The notes under the pieces are model-generated. The model was given only the letters and a program-made list of their open reading frames with translations, did not search any database and had not been told where the DNA came from. The position numbers and the translations under genes were made by a program. A DNA stretch of 40,233 bases, from contig JAKQKX010000044.1 of the NCBI GenBank assembly GCA_029560465.1, positions 1 to 40,233 of the forward strand, read 5' to 3'. Every line of letters begins with the position of its first letter. The first letter of the stretch is position 1. Shown here in pieces: positions 8,565-16,571 of this stretch. This DNA is from Candidatus Omnitrophota bacterium (GTDB lineage: Bacteria; Omnitrophota; Gorgyraeia; Zapsychrales; JANLHA01).

Positions 8565-9320
8565 ATGCTGGAAATTAAAGACCTGACAATCTCCATGAAC
8601 GGCGTTGAAATCCTGAAAGGGATCAACCTGTCGGTGAAACAAGGCGAAGTGCACGCCATCATGGGGCCCAACGGCTCCGGGAAAAGCACCCTCGCGAAAA
8701 TCATCGCCGGGCATCCGGATTACACCGCGACGCGGGGGGAAATCCTTTTCAATATTAACGGTAAAATGGTCAACATCCTCGGGCTTGCCCCGGAAGACCG
8801 GGCCCGGGAAGGCGTGTTCCTGGCTTTTCAATACCCGGTGGAAATCCCCGGCGTTTCCAACGCGATTTTCTTGCGGGCGGCTTTCAACGAAATCTGCCGA
8901 TACCACGGCGCGGCGGAAATGGACCCCCTGGATTTTGACGCTTTCCTGCGCGAGAAGATGGCACGGCTGAGCATGGACGAAAAATACGTCAACCGGCCGG
9001 TGAACGTGGATTTCTCCGGAGGGGAAAAGAAGCGCAACGAGATCCTGCAGATGGCCATACTCAACCCGAGGCTGGCGGTCCTGGACGAAACCGACTCCGG
9101 GCTGGACGTGGATTCCATGCGCGTCGTGGCCGACGGCGTGAACCGCCTTAAATCCGGCAATAACGCGTTTATCGTGATCACGCATTACCAGCGCCTGCTT
9201 AATTACATCGTTCCGGACGTCGTCCACATCCTCAAAGACGGCCGGATCGTGCGCACCGCGGGGCGGGAACTGGCGCTTGAAGTGGAAAACAAAGGTTATG
9301 ATTGGCTGAAACAAGGATAA
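8565..9320 (+). CDS. sufC: SufC ABC-type ATPase
   Basis: The ATPase that drives conformational change of SufBC2D. Walker A is GPNGSGKST (about residues 34-42), the ABC signature is FSGGEKKR (about 150) and Walker B is LAVLDETDSGLD with the H-loop histidine in VITHYQR. The ETDSGLD form and FLAFQYPVEIPGV block are specific to SufC. Length 251 residues, normal. The ribosome site AGGGGATG lies 5-10 nt before the ATG. sufD begins 8 nt after the stop. Confidence 0.97.
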   Translation: MLEIKDLTISMNGVEILKGINLSVKQGEVHAIMGPNGSGKSTLAKIIAGHPDYTATRGEILFNINGKMVNILGLAPEDRAREGVFLAFQYPVEIPGVSNAIFLRAAFNEICRYHGAAEMDPLDFDAFLREKMARLSMDEKYVNRPVNVDFSGGEKKRNEILQMAILNPRLAVLDETDSGLDVDSMRVVADGVNRLKSGNNAFIVITHYQRLLNYIVPDVVHILKDGRIVRTAGRELALEVENKGYDWLKQG

Positions 9321-9328
9321 GGAATCTG

Positions 9329-10642
9329 ATGCCGTCAAAAACATCAACCGACTCACAATTCATGGCCCGGCTCGGAGAAATCAGGAAAGCCTCGGAAACA
9401 GAAGGCCCGGCATGGCTCCTGCCCAAAAAAGAGGCGGCCTGGAACGCGGCCGTGTCCAAGGGGTTCCCAACCCGGAAAGATGACGAGTGGCGCTACACAG
9501 ACCTGTCGCCCCTTTTCAGCCTGCCTGTGGTGGCGTCCCGCGCTGACGGTGGACCGGAGGGCCGGAAATCCGGGGACAAATTCCTGGCCCCGGAGGATAT
9601 CGCCGTCGTCATCGCCAACGGGCGCCTTCCGGAAGAGCTTCCGGTTATCCCGGACGAAGCCAAGGGTCTGACACTTAAGAAATTCTCCGCGGTTTCAGAA
9701 GAAGAATTCCGGAACTGGCTCGCCCCGGACTTTAGCCAGCCGACAGACCTTTTCTCCGGCCTGAACACCGCACTGAATTATGACGGGTTGTGGATCCATG
9801 TGCCCGCCCAGCTTCAGGTGAAACCGGTAATCCATCTCTGCCATGTCGCAAGCGAAGCAACCGCCGTGAACGTTTTTTGCCCTCGGGTCATCGTGACGGC
9901 AGAGCCAAGGGCCGAAGCGCGGATTTTAATGACTTTCTCCTCCGCCAGCGGCGCGGCCGCATCCTTCACCAACGCCCTGACGGACATCACCCTCGGCTTC
10001 GGCGCGAAAATCTCGCTGGCCGTGATCCAGGATGAAAGCCATGAAAACTTTTATATCCATTCCGCCCGCGTGACCCAGCACAAGGATTCCAGTTTCGACA
10101 GCTTCATCCTGACGACAGGAAGCCGCTTGTCCCGGAACAACCTGGCCGTGACATTGCTGGGAGAAAGGGCTGAAACGCTCCTGAAAGGGTTGTCCCTCCT
10201 TCAGGGCGACCGCCGCGCGGACCACCTCACGGCGGTGAACCATATCGCGGCCAACGGCACGAGCAACCAGTTATATAAAGGCATCTTAAACGGGCAGAGC
10301 CGGGTGGTCTTTAACGGAAAAATTTACGTCCACCCGGACGCCCAGCAAACCAACGCCTATCAATTAAACAAGAACCTTCTAATGGGCGACCATTGCCGGG
10401 TCAACACAAAGCCGCAACTGGAAATATTCGCGGACGATGTGAAATGCAGCCACGGGGCCACGGTCGGACAGATGGACCCCAACGAAGTGTTTTATTTGCA
10501 GAGCCGGGGCGTCCCCCAAAAAACAGCGGTCGCCATGCTGGCGAAAGGGTTTGTGGACGAAATGTTCCCTCAGGCCCGGGACAGCGTTCTGGAACGTTTC
10601 TTATTAACCGTGAACCCGCTCCTGGGGGCGGTGGCTCATTAA
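9329..10642 (+). CDS. sufD: Fe-S cluster assembly protein SufD
   Basis: The SufB paralogue that pairs with it in SufBC2D. The N-terminal helical region carries PTRKDDEWRYTDLSPL, followed by the beta-helix core and the C-terminal CSHGATVGQMD and FYLQSRGVPQ blocks shared with other SufD proteins. The open frame extends to a TTG at 9302 that would overlap sufC by 19 nt; ATG 9329, 5 nt after TAAGGA, is a better start and gives 437 residues. The histidine in CSHGAT is the conserved one linked to iron binding in the SufB-SufD interface. Confidence 0.95.
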   Translation: MPSKTSTDSQFMARLGEIRKASETEGPAWLLPKKEAAWNAAVSKGFPTRKDDEWRYTDLSPLFSLPVVASRADGGPEGRKSGDKFLAPEDIAVVIANGRLPEELPVIPDEAKGLTLKKFSAVSEEEFRNWLAPDFSQPTDLFSGLNTALNYDGLWIHVPAQLQVKPVIHLCHVASEATAVNVFCPRVIVTAEPRAEARILMTFSSASGAAASFTNALTDITLGFGAKISLAVIQDESHENFYIHSARVTQHKDSSFDSFILTTGSRLSRNNLAVTLLGERAETLLKGLSLLQGDRRADHLTAVNHIAANGTSNQLYKGILNGQSRVVFNGKIYVHPDAQQTNAYQLNKNLLMGDHCRVNTKPQLEIFADDVKCSHGATVGQMDPNEVFYLQSRGVPQKTAVAMLAKGFVDEMFPQARDSVLERFLLTVNPLLGAVAH

Positions 10643-10655
10643 CACACATTCTTAT

Positions 10656-11876
10656 ATGCCCATGGATATCGAAAAAATCCGTTCTGATTTCCCCAACCTG
10701 CGCGTCAAGGTGCACGGCAAGCCGCTCGTTTACCTGGACAACGCGGCCACGACGCTGAAACCCCAACAGGTCATCGAAAGAATCACGTGGTTTTACAGCC
10801 AAGGGACCTCGAACGTGCACCGCGGGGTCCATTACTTGAGCGAGCAGGCCACCGCGGAGTATGAACGCACCCGGGAAAAAATTAAAAAATTCATCAACGC
10901 CTCCAAGACGGCGGAAGTGATCTTCACCAGCGGCGCCACCGAATCCATCAACCTGGTCATGAACAGCTACGGGAAATCCCAGCTAAAACAAGGGGACGAA
11001 ATCCTGATTTCAGAAATGGAGCACCATTCGAACATCGTCCCCTGGCAGCAGCTCTGCCAGGAGAACGGCTGTGTTTTGAAAGTGGCGCCCATCAACGATA
11101 ACGGCGAGTTATGCCTGGACGCGTACAAAGCCATGCTGTCCCCCAAGGTCAAGCTGGTTTCGATGGTGTACATTTCAAATTCCCTGGGCACGGTCAACCC
11201 GGTCATGGACATCATCACGACCGCGCACGAACACGGCGCGGTGGTGCTCATTGACGGTGCCCAGGCCGCCGGACACCTCGCCATGGACGTGCAAGAACTC
11301 GACTGCGATTTCCTCGTTTTTTCCGGCCACAAAATTTTCGGCCCCACCGGCACAGGCGTGCTCTACGGGAAAGCCGACCTTTTAAACCGCATGCCGCCGT
11401 ATCAAACCGGGGGCGACATGATCACATCCGTGACGTTTGAAAAAACAACTTATAATATCCTACCCTATAAATTCGAGGCCGGCACCCCGAACATCGCCGG
11501 GGTTATCGGATTAGGGGCGGCCATTGATTACATGCTTGATATCGGGATGGACGCGATCGCCGCGTATGAGCGGGAACTCCTGGCTTACGGGACGGAAAAA
11601 TTAGGGGCCATCCCGGGCTTAAAAATCATCGGCACGGCCAAAGACAAGGCCGCCATCATTTCCTTTATCCTGCCTAACATCCACGCGCACGACCTGGGGA
11701 CCCTGGTGGACGAAGAAGGGGTGGCGGTCAGGACCGGGCACCACTGCACGCAGCCGGTCATGAACCATTTTAAAGTCCCCGCGACCTCGCGGGCGTCCCT
11801 GTGTTTCTATAATACAAAGGAAGAGATTGATATATTGGCCGACGCCATCCGGCAGGCGAAAACCCTGTTTCCTTAA
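10656..11876 (+). CDS. sufS: Cysteine desulfurase SufS
   Basis: A class V, PLP-dependent desulfurase that supplies sulfur for cluster assembly. Seen: YLDNAATTLKP, NVHRGVHYLSEQAT, the EMEHHSNIVPWQ block, IDGAQAAGH, the PLP lysine in SGHKIFGPTG and the catalytic cysteine in RTGHHCTQPVM, in the short-loop context of group II (SufS/CsdA). The 406-residue length is typical. Two possible ATGs (10656, 10662) exist and no ribosome site is visible, so translation may be coupled to sufD, which ends 13 nt upstream. Its partner here is SufU; no sufE is in the cluster. Confidence 0.96.
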   Translation: MPMDIEKIRSDFPNLRVKVHGKPLVYLDNAATTLKPQQVIERITWFYSQGTSNVHRGVHYLSEQATAEYERTREKIKKFINASKTAEVIFTSGATESINLVMNSYGKSQLKQGDEILISEMEHHSNIVPWQQLCQENGCVLKVAPINDNGELCLDAYKAMLSPKVKLVSMVYISNSLGTVNPVMDIITTAHEHGAVVLIDGAQAAGHLAMDVQELDCDFLVFSGHKIFGPTGTGVLYGKADLLNRMPPYQTGGDMITSVTFEKTTYNILPYKFEAGTPNIAGVIGLGAAIDYMLDIGMDAIAAYERELLAYGTEKLGAIPGLKIIGTAKDKAAIISFILPNIHAHDLGTLVDEEGVAVRTGHHCTQPVMNHFKVPATSRASLCFYNTKEEIDILADAIRQAKTLFP

Positions 11877-11893
11877 AATTAAAAGGATTCTTA

Positions 11894-12352
11894 ATGAGCG
11901 CGCATCCGCACCGAGAGCTTTACCAGCAGGTTATCCTGGAGCACAATAAAAATCCCAGGAACTACGGGCCGTTCCCCGAGGCGACCCACACGTCGGAGGG
12001 GTATAACCCCCTCTGCGGCGATCATTTAAAAATTTTTCTAAAAATCGGCGAGGATAACATCATCGACAGGGTATCCTTTGAAGGCGACGGGTGCGCGATA
12101 TCCCGGGCTTCGGCTTCCATGATGACAACAGCCATCCAGGGGAAAACTGTTCCCGAAACCCTGGCCCTCTTTGAAGAATTCCAAAATCTGGTCACAGGCA
12201 AACTCGACCCGGACCGGCAACCCCATCACCTCGGGAAACTGACGATTTTTTCCGGCATCTGGCAGTTCCCTTCAAGGGTGAAATGCGCGATCCTGTCCTG
12301 GCACGCCCTCAAAGGCGCGCTGGAACGGCAGGCCTCCGTGAGCACCGAATAA
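11894..12352 (+). CDS. sufU: SufU zinc-dependent sulfurtransferase
   Basis: Relays persulfide sulfur from SufS to the SufB scaffold. The protein (152 residues) is IscU-like. The zinc/sulfur ligands can be seen as cysteine and aspartate in NPLCGDH, cysteine in GDGCAIS and cysteine in RVKCAILSW. The roughly 20-residue insertion between the second and third cysteine (GKLDPDRQPHHLGKL region) is what separates SufU from IscU. Ribosome site AAAAGGA about 8 nt upstream. This is the last gene of the operon; it ends 27 nt before the convergent murB, with no clear intrinsic terminator between them. Confidence 0.93.
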   Translation: MSAHPHRELYQQVILEHNKNPRNYGPFPEATHTSEGYNPLCGDHLKIFLKIGEDNIIDRVSFEGDGCAISRASASMMTTAIQGKTVPETLALFEEFQNLVTGKLDPDRQPHHLGKLTIFSGIWQFPSRVKCAILSWHALKGALERQASVSTE

Positions 12353-12379
12353 CATCACCGCATATTCTTTTCAGGGATC

Positions 12380-13351
12380 TTACCAAAAACGCCGGGACGC
12401 GTCCCCGGCAGGGATCGGCCCCAGGAAACGGACTTCCCGGGACAAGATGATATTGAATTGTTCCTTCACGCGGGCGGCCATCTTTTCGGACAGATCAAAA
12501 ACATCCCGCGCCGAGCAGGAAGCGTCCGCTTTGATGATGATGTTCGCGTGTTTAGGGAAAACCGCGGCCCCGCCGGAGCGAAGATCTTTGGCGCCCGCCT
12601 GGTCCAGGAACCAGCCGGCGGCCTGACGCCGCTCGCCGGGAGCAGAAGGGGGCAGGTTCTTAAAAAAACTGCCCGCGCAAGGGACATTTTTATAATCCGG
12701 GTGCTTGTCCCGCCTCTGGGCCAGGATATCTTGGCGCTCGGCCTCAAGGGTTGGGGGGTCGCCCGGCTCAAGCTCAAAAACAGCCGAAGCCACGATTTGC
12801 CCGGTTTCCTTTAACCGAGAATGCCGGTAATCGAAGCCGCACGCTTCCCGGGGCAACGTCATCTCTTTGCCGGCTTCATCAAGGATGTTTACGGCGGTGA
12901 CCACGTCAGACATCTGCCGGCCGAACGCCCCGGCGTTGCCCACGACAGCGCCTCCGACCGTGCCCGGGATCCCGCTGGCAAAAGCCATTCCGGACAGCCC
13001 TTCCTTAATAGTATACTGAACCAAATCATCCAGAAGAGTGCCGGCGGCGGCTGTCAGCGCATTCCCGTTCCGGCTGATCACAGGCACAGATGAACGGTAG
13101 CGGATCACCGGGTGTTCGATCCCCTCATCAGCGGCCACGACATTAGACCCGCCGCCCAGCAGGATAAACGGCTGGCGCTCCGCCCTGAACAAGGACACGG
13201 CCTGCCGAAGCTGCGAGAGGGTTTCGCATTCCACAAGAAAGGGGCAAAGCCCGCCGAGTTGAAACGTCGTAAAAGCGCTTAACGGCGCCTGCTCACGGTA
13301 TTTCAGGTTAAGAGTTTCCAACTGCTGTTTCAAATGGTTATTAATCATCAT
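12380..13351 (-). CDS. murB: UDP-N-acetylenolpyruvoylglucosamine reductase MurB
   Basis: Reduces the enolpyruvyl group to make UDP-MurNAc in peptidoglycan synthesis, with FAD and NADPH. The FAD-binding half carries ILLGGGSNVV and ASGIPGTVGGAVVGNAGAFG. The catalytic half has AGSFFKNL with the proton-donating serine, then AAGWFLDQAG, FPKHANIII and the conserved C-terminal glutamate in LSREVRFLG. At 323 residues it fits the shorter type II form. Two ATGs start the frame (MM); GAGGAA lies about 7 nt upstream. It is 43 nt downstream of ispH on the same strand, so ispH-murB is probably one transcript, converging on the suf operon. Confidence 0.95.
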   Translation of the reverse strand: MMINNHLKQQLETLNLKYREQAPLSAFTTFQLGGLCPFLVECETLSQLRQAVSLFRAERQPFILLGGGSNVVAADEGIEHPVIRYRSSVPVISRNGNALTAAAGTLLDDLVQYTIKEGLSGMAFASGIPGTVGGAVVGNAGAFGRQMSDVVTAVNILDEAGKEMTLPREACGFDYRHSRLKETGQIVASAVFELEPGDPPTLEAERQDILAQRRDKHPDYKNVPCAGSFFKNLPPSAPGERRQAAGWFLDQAGAKDLRSGGAAVFPKHANIIIKADASCSARDVFDLSEKMAARVKEQFNIILSREVRFLGPIPAGDASRRFW

Positions 13352-13394
13352 TCCGATTCCTCACGTCCGGGCCGTGAGCATCCTCTCCCAAAAA

Positions 13395-14318
13395 TTATAA
13401 CAGTTCCGGCAGCGGGAACACGATATTCTTCTCCGGGTTTTCAAACCGCTGGACAGCCGCGCCGGGGAACATCTTCTCAAGTTCTTTGACCAGATCTTCC
13501 ACGATAAAGTGGGGCACGGACGCGCCGGAACTGACGCCGACGTTCTCAACGCCCCGGAACCATTCCATCCGCAAATCCGCCGCGCTGTCAATGATGTACG
13601 CGGGCACGCCGCACCGCTCGCCGGTTTCCCTCAAACGGTTGCTGTTGGAGCTGTTGGCCGAGCCGCAGATAATAATCATATCGCAGAGCGAGGCCAGCTC
13701 TTTGACCGCGTCCTGCCGGGTTTGGGTCGCGTAACAGATGTCGTCTCGCGCGGGGTCCTGTAAATTCGGGAAACGGCGGTGCATGGCTTCGATAATGAGC
13801 TTCGATTCATCCACCGACAGCGTGGTCTGCGTGATATACCCCACTTTTAACTCCAGAGGAATATCAAGCTTTTTAACGTCTTCAACCGTTTCAACGATGT
13901 GAAGAAGCTCTTCCTTAATATACCCAGCCGTGCCGATCATTTCCTGATGGCCTTTATGGCCGATTAAAACCGTGTGGCAACCGTTTTCAGAATATTTGGT
14001 GGCCTGGCGGTGGACTTTCTTAACCAACGGGCACGTGGCGTCAATGACGCGCAACCGCAGGCGCTCGCTTTCCCGGACAATCGCGGGCGGCACCCCGTGG
14101 GCGCTGAAAATGATCCGGGAGCCGGGAGGGACCTCGCTTAATTTTTCGACAAAAACAATGCCGCGCTCTTTAAACGCGTTAACGACAAACGTGTTGTGGA
14201 CAATTTCATGATACACGTAAATCGGCAGCCCGTACTCCTGAAGCGCGCGCTCCACAACCGCGGTGGCGAATGAAACGCCCGCGCAAAAGCCCCGGGTCCT
14301 GGCCAAATATATATTCAT
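13395..14318 (-). CDS. ispH: 4-hydroxy-3-methylbut-2-enyl diphosphate reductase IspH
   Basis: The last step of the MEP isoprenoid pathway, converting HMBPP to IPP and DMAPP with a [4Fe-4S] cluster. The three cluster cysteines are in RGFCAGV (residue 12), DATCPLVKK and ICYATQTRQ. The histidines in YHEIVHN and FSAHGVPP and the catalytic glutamate in GHQEMIGT are present, as is GSANSSNSNRL. A TTG at 14339 could add seven residues, but ATG 14318 gives the canonical N-terminus MNIYLARTRGFCAG and 307 residues. It is head to head with ispG, the enzyme before it in the pathway. Confidence 0.96.
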   Translation of the reverse strand: MNIYLARTRGFCAGVSFATAVVERALQEYGLPIYVYHEIVHNTFVVNAFKERGIVFVEKLSEVPPGSRIIFSAHGVPPAIVRESERLRLRVIDATCPLVKKVHRQATKYSENGCHTVLIGHKGHQEMIGTAGYIKEELLHIVETVEDVKKLDIPLELKVGYITQTTLSVDESKLIIEAMHRRFPNLQDPARDDICYATQTRQDAVKELASLCDMIIICGSANSSNSNRLRETGERCGVPAYIIDSAADLRMEWFRGVENVGVSSGASVPHFIVEDLVKELEKMFPGAAVQRFENPEKNIVFPLPELL

Positions 14319-14358
14319 GCGATAAACCGTCCTGGTCAAAAGGGGAGATCAAATTAAG

Positions 14359-14387
14359 TTGCATTGGCGCGCGTTCTTCCGTATAAT
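14359..14387 (+). promoter_or_regulatory. Promoter of ispG
   Basis: TTGCAT (14359-14364), 17-nt spacer, TATAAT (14382-14387). The predicted start, near 14394, lies about 90 nt before the ispG ATG. The promoter faces the minus-strand ispH promoter at 14418-14445. Confidence 0.65.
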
Positions 14388-14417
14388 TGTTTTTAAAACG
14401 CGGCACGCGCTTTAAAA

Positions 14418-14445
14418 ATTATATCATTATCCTCTGATAAGTAAA
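14418..14445 (-). promoter_or_regulatory. Promoter of ispH-murB
   Basis: Read on the minus strand: TTTACT (14445-14440), 16-nt spacer, TATAAT (14423-14418). The predicted start is near 14411, inside the 5' end of the ispG transcript. A hairpin-forming repeat ACGAGA-ATC-TCTCGT (14445-14459) touches the -35 and may be an operator. Confidence 0.55.
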
Positions 14446-14485
14446 CGAGAATCTCTCGTCGTTATTCAAAGAATGGCCTTGATCC

Positions 14486-15721
14486 ATGACTAAAACCCCC
14501 AGACGCAAGAGCACCCCGGTTCAAGCGGGAGAGATAACCCTGGGCGGCGGCCGCCCCATCGTTGTGCAAACCATGACCGACACCCCGACCGCTGACCAAG
14601 ACGCGACCTTTATCCAGACCCGGGAGCTCGCTGACAACGGGGCCGAGCTCGTGCGCTGGACGATCAATGATGAAGACGCGGCTACAGCCGCGCCCGCGAT
14701 TATCCAACGCCTGCGCGACGCCGGATACACGACACCCATCATCGGCGACTTTCATTATAACGGGCATTTGCTGTTGAGCCGGTTCCCGGACATGGCCCGG
14801 GCCCTGGCGAAATACCGCATCAACCCCGGCAATATGGGCAAAGGCAAAGCCCATGATGAGAATTTCCGGACCTGCGTTAAAATCGCTATTGATAACGGCA
14901 AGCCGGTCCGCATCGGAGTGAACAGCGGTTCGCTCAACCAGGAGCTTTTGGCCAAACTGACGGCGCAAAATGCCAAACTTAAAAACCCGAAGCCCGCCGG
15001 TGACATCTTCCTGAAGGCCATGGTGGCAAGCGCGCTTGACAGCGCCGCGGCCGCCGAAGCCCTGGGCCTCAAGAAAAATAAAATCGTTTTAAGCGTTAAA
15101 ATGTCGGACCTGCCGGACATGGTTAAGGCGTACCAAACCCTCGCGGAAAAGTGCTCTTACGCGCTGCACCTGGGGCTGACCGAAGCCGGGTCCGGCCTGG
15201 AAGGGATTATTGCCAGCGCCGCCGGGCTCGCGATCCTGCTTCAGCAGGGCATCGGCGACACCATCCGGGTGTCCCTGACCCCGCAACCGGGCCGGCCCCG
15301 GACAGAAGAAGTGCGCGTGTGCCGGATTCTTTTACAGTCTCTGGGCTTAAGATTGTTCACGCCCAAAGTTGTGTCCTGCCCGGGCTGTGGCCGGACACGA
15401 AGCGATGACTACCAGCGGCTGGCCCGCAAGGTGAAAGATTTTATACATGATCACATGCCGGAATGGAAAACCGCTTATCCGGGCGTGGAGGCCATGACCA
15501 TCGCGGTGATGGGCTGTGTGGTCAACGGCCCCGGGGAAAGCCGGCACGCGGATATCGGCATCAGCCTGCCCGGAGCCACGGAAAAGGATGTGGCGCCAGT
15601 CTATATTAAAGGAAAACTTTTCAAAATTCTTAAAGGCCAGGGGATCGAAGAACAATTTTGCGAAATCATCGCTGAATATACCGCCCGGGCGTACCGGGCC
15701 AAAACCCAGCCCGCTCCATAA
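14486..15721 (+). CDS. ispG: 4-hydroxy-3-methylbut-2-enyl diphosphate synthase IspG
   Basis: Converts MEcPP to HMBPP in the MEP pathway. The N-terminal TIM barrel shows VQTMTDTPTADQDAT, IIGDFHYN and INPGNMGKG. The C-terminal cluster domain carries SCPGCGRT and GCVVNGPGESRHADIG, giving three cysteines and the glutamate that ligate the [4Fe-4S] cluster. At 411 residues it is longer than the roughly 370-residue E. coli form, shorter than the plant/chlamydial form with an inserted domain, and similar to the Thermus-type length. Ribosome site weak. A VOC-fold gene follows 2 nt after the stop. Confidence 0.95.
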   Translation: MTKTPRRKSTPVQAGEITLGGGRPIVVQTMTDTPTADQDATFIQTRELADNGAELVRWTINDEDAATAAPAIIQRLRDAGYTTPIIGDFHYNGHLLLSRFPDMARALAKYRINPGNMGKGKAHDENFRTCVKIAIDNGKPVRIGVNSGSLNQELLAKLTAQNAKLKNPKPAGDIFLKAMVASALDSAAAAEALGLKKNKIVLSVKMSDLPDMVKAYQTLAEKCSYALHLGLTEAGSGLEGIIASAAGLAILLQQGIGDTIRVSLTPQPGRPRTEEVRVCRILLQSLGLRLFTPKVVSCPGCGRTRSDDYQRLARKVKDFIHDHMPEWKTAYPGVEAMTIAVMGCVVNGPGESRHADIGISLPGATEKDVAPVYIKGKLFKILKGQGIEEQFCEIIAEYTARAYRAKTQPAP

Positions 15722-15723
15722 CC

Positions 15724-16140
15724 ATGAAACGCTTAACACCCCAGATGTGCGTTGATGATGTCATAGAGACAGTCACGTTTTACAGTGATGTTTTCGGCTT
15801 CAAGTTCATCATGGGGGTGGAAACCGGCTCCCGGGAGATTGCGGTTTCCTGGCGGGAAGAACAGCCCCTGGACTGGGCCATCATGAACTGCGGGGACGTG
15901 GAAATCATGTTTCAGTCCCGTGCCTACCTTAAAACCCACCTTCCTCAATGCTCTCTGTCAGCCCAAAGCGATAAGGCCGTTTTGTATATTGAAATGGAAG
16001 ACCTGCGCGATTTCTACACGATCCTGAAAGGGAAAGTGGAGGTCATTAAAGATATCGCTGTCACCTTTTACGGCATGCGGGAATTCTACGTGCGCGACTG
16101 CAACGGCTATATCATCGGCTTCGCCGAAAAGGCGGGGTAG
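15724..16140 (+). CDS. VOC-superfamily (glyoxalase/bleomycin-resistance fold) protein
   Basis: A 138-residue protein with the beta-alpha-beta-beta-beta repeat of the VOC fold. N-terminal half: QMCVDDVIETVTFYSDVFGFK, the FYxxxLGF-type signature. C-terminal half: VLYIEMEDLRDFYTIL and EFYVRDCNGYIIGFAE, equivalent to the F-x-DPdGn-x-i-x-F-xE ending, with a metal-ligand-like glutamate near the end. The histidine usual at the first metal position is not obvious. It begins just after the ispG stop and must be cotranscribed with it. Substrate unknown; a dioxygenase-like or lyase-like role cannot be told apart from sequence. Confidence 0.8.
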   Translation: MKRLTPQMCVDDVIETVTFYSDVFGFKFIMGVETGSREIAVSWREEQPLDWAIMNCGDVEIMFQSRAYLKTHLPQCSLSAQSDKAVLYIEMEDLRDFYTILKGKVEVIKDIAVTFYGMREFYVRDCNGYIIGFAEKAG

Positions 16141-16571
16141 GCACACGAACGGCCTGAGGAAATGAGGGAATTCGCCAAAGACGAATTATAGGACGACGGG
16201 ATTGGCGTAAAATAACGATTTATTAAATAAAGAGCGGTCTTCTGAATGCTTTAAAGTCCTTGTTTGAGGTTAAAAGGATAGGTGGTTAATAATTATTGTA
16301 GGGAAGAATAAAAAGGAGGGGATTAATTTGATTTACCAAATAATCAAGTTCTTGCCCTTATTATATTTTGCCTAGTTTTGTTATACAGAGCAGAATACCG
16401 GAAATACAAAGAATCGCTCTGGCCCTTTTTAGGGTCTGGCAAGGGCGTAAATTATGAATTTAATGAGTCGGCAAATCCGTATTGGATTAATGATATTAGG
16501 GCGCAAACTTGGGAATAAAATTATTATGTCTATCCCAGATTATTAATTTTTCATATGTGTATTTTTAGGCT
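16141..16571 (+). other. AT-rich intergenic stretch at the start of the accessory island
   Basis: This 430-base gap is markedly AT-richer than the ispG region on its left, with dense stops in most frames. The only coding-like content is the frameshifted small ORF at 16328-16518 with its strong ribosome site. No tRNA, hairpin terminator or attachment repeat was found. It marks the left edge of the foreign-looking DNA. Confidence 0.6.
16328..16518 (+). pseudogene. Frameshifted small membrane protein ORF (or indel artefact)
   Basis: A strong Shine-Dalgarno AAAAGGAGGGG (16311-16321) is followed 8 nt after its GGAGG core by TTG (16328). That frame reads MIYQIIKFL and stops at 16373-16375. The overlapping frame open from 16327 to the TAA at 16516-16518 reads on from the same point as VLALIIFCLVLLYRAEYRKY, then SLWPFLGSGKGVNYEF and ends INDIRAQTWE. 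A single -1 shift near 16350 joins the two into a coherent protein of about 63 residues: one transmembrane helix, a basic juxtamembrane patch and a polar tail. No start codon exists in the second frame upstream of the hydrophobic stretch. It could be a decayed gene, a sequencing indel or recoding. Function unknown. Confidence 0.35.

Noticed and set aside
8445-9356. 303-codon minus-strand open frame opposite sufC
   Set aside because: Shadow of sufC, whose Walker and signature motifs are intact.
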